In this document: one piece after another, positions 63,836 through 64,000 of the stretch | Numbering within the stretch: position 1 is the first letter of the stretch | Layout: the number at the start of each line of letters is the position of its first letter | Assembly: GCF_018860855.1 (NCBI RefSeq) | Contig: NZ_JAHKQE010000028.1 | Location: forward strand, 62,001 to 126,000 | Reading direction: 5' to 3' | Source: Amphritea atlantica | Lineage (GTDB): Bacteria > Pseudomonadota > Gammaproteobacteria > Pseudomonadales > Balneatricaceae | DNA length: 64,000 bases | Position numbers and translations under genes: made by a program | The notes under the pieces: model-generated | Told to the model about the DNA's origin: nothing | Databases searched by the model: none | The model's input: the letters and a program-made list of their open reading frames with translations, nothing else

Positions 63836-64000
63836 ATGCCATTGTTAGAAGTTAATAACTTAGAAGTCTGCTTTGGCCTGCGTAGTGGTGCGGTTAAAGC
63901 ATTGCGCGATGTCAGTTTTACGCTGCAGCGCGGTGAACGTCTGGGTGTGGTGGGTGAATCCGGTGCGGGTAAATCAGTACTGGGTTTCTCGATTATCAAT
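63836..64000 (+). CDS. ABC transporter ATP-binding protein, DppD type, N-terminal part
   Basis: The first 55 codons of an ABC ATPase, cut by the window end. [12 protein letters not shown] and the Walker A GESGAGKS are visible. It starts with ATG 63836, 3 nt after the permease stop. It would energise the transporter formed by the preceding three genes. Confidence 0.9.
   Translation, partial: MPLLEVNNLEVCFGLRSGAVKALRDVSFTLQRGERLGVVGESGAGKSVLGFSIIN

Overview
This 64 kb window looks like ordinary chromosome of a marine gammaproteobacterium of the Oceanospirillales type (Neptuniibacter, Neptunomonas, Amphritea and relatives). The placement is inferred from moderate GC, gammaproteobacterial gene neighbourhoods (sucCD; purMN / DUF2066 / PerM / hda; arsC-wrbA-DUF2069; efe iron uptake) and protein families. 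I see no rRNA, tRNA, CRISPR, insertion sequence, integrase or phage gene.

Layout. 1-2.5 kb: 3' end of sucC, sucD with a clear terminator, then an HlyU-family/MOSC pair. 2.5-11.1 kb, mostly minus strand: nhaA, a small exported Rap1a-like protein, a DEAD-box RNA helicase, a DUF3047 protein, an orphan transcription unit with a strong terminator, an alkyltransferase-like DNA repair protein (plus strand), and a purM-purN-DUF3108-yfcL-Imm22-like operon. 11.3-17.8 kb, plus strand: DUF2066, a PerM-type permease, hda, a small RRM protein, an RluA-type pseudouridine synthase, a zinc-ribbon-like protein, tcdA and a PAS-PAS-GGDEF diguanylate cyclase. 17.9-26.6 kb: a cysteine desulfurase fused to its SufE partner, arsC-wrbA-DUF2069, yihY-acyP, a lytic transglycosylase, a heme-monooxygenase-like protein, proS and a DUF3087 protein. 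27.1-31 kb: a Fur-box-preceded iron-uptake operon (EfeM-type protein, EfeB peroxidase, EfeU permease). 31-32.5 kb: an MscS channel and a DUF523 protein.

32.7-43.9 kb is a catabolic island for an unidentified organic acid: acyl-CoA dehydrogenase, CaiB-type CoA-transferase, AMP-forming ligase, two hotdog thioesterases, an alpha/beta hydrolase and a DMT exporter. A FixL/FixJ-like two-component pair and a second acyl-CoA ligase follow. The same 12-bp palindrome lies upstream of the first operon and of the second ligase, which suggests a shared regulator. 44-51 kb holds an SH3-domain membrane protein, a membrane-anchored glutaredoxin, topB, a MazG-like protein and the ahpC-ahpF peroxidase system.

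51.5-59.5 kb is a complete acetone carboxylase locus. A sigma-54 activator (acxR) is divergent from acxA-acxB-acxC, and between them lie a well-formed -24/-12 promoter and several inverted repeats suited to upstream activator sites. The fourth gene of the operon encodes a SecB-like chaperone. Acetone carboxylase is cytoplasmic, so a dedicated export-type chaperone here is unexpected; this is the most interesting candidate in the window. The window ends with a Dpp/Opp-type ABC transporter (binding protein, two permeases, start of an ATPase).
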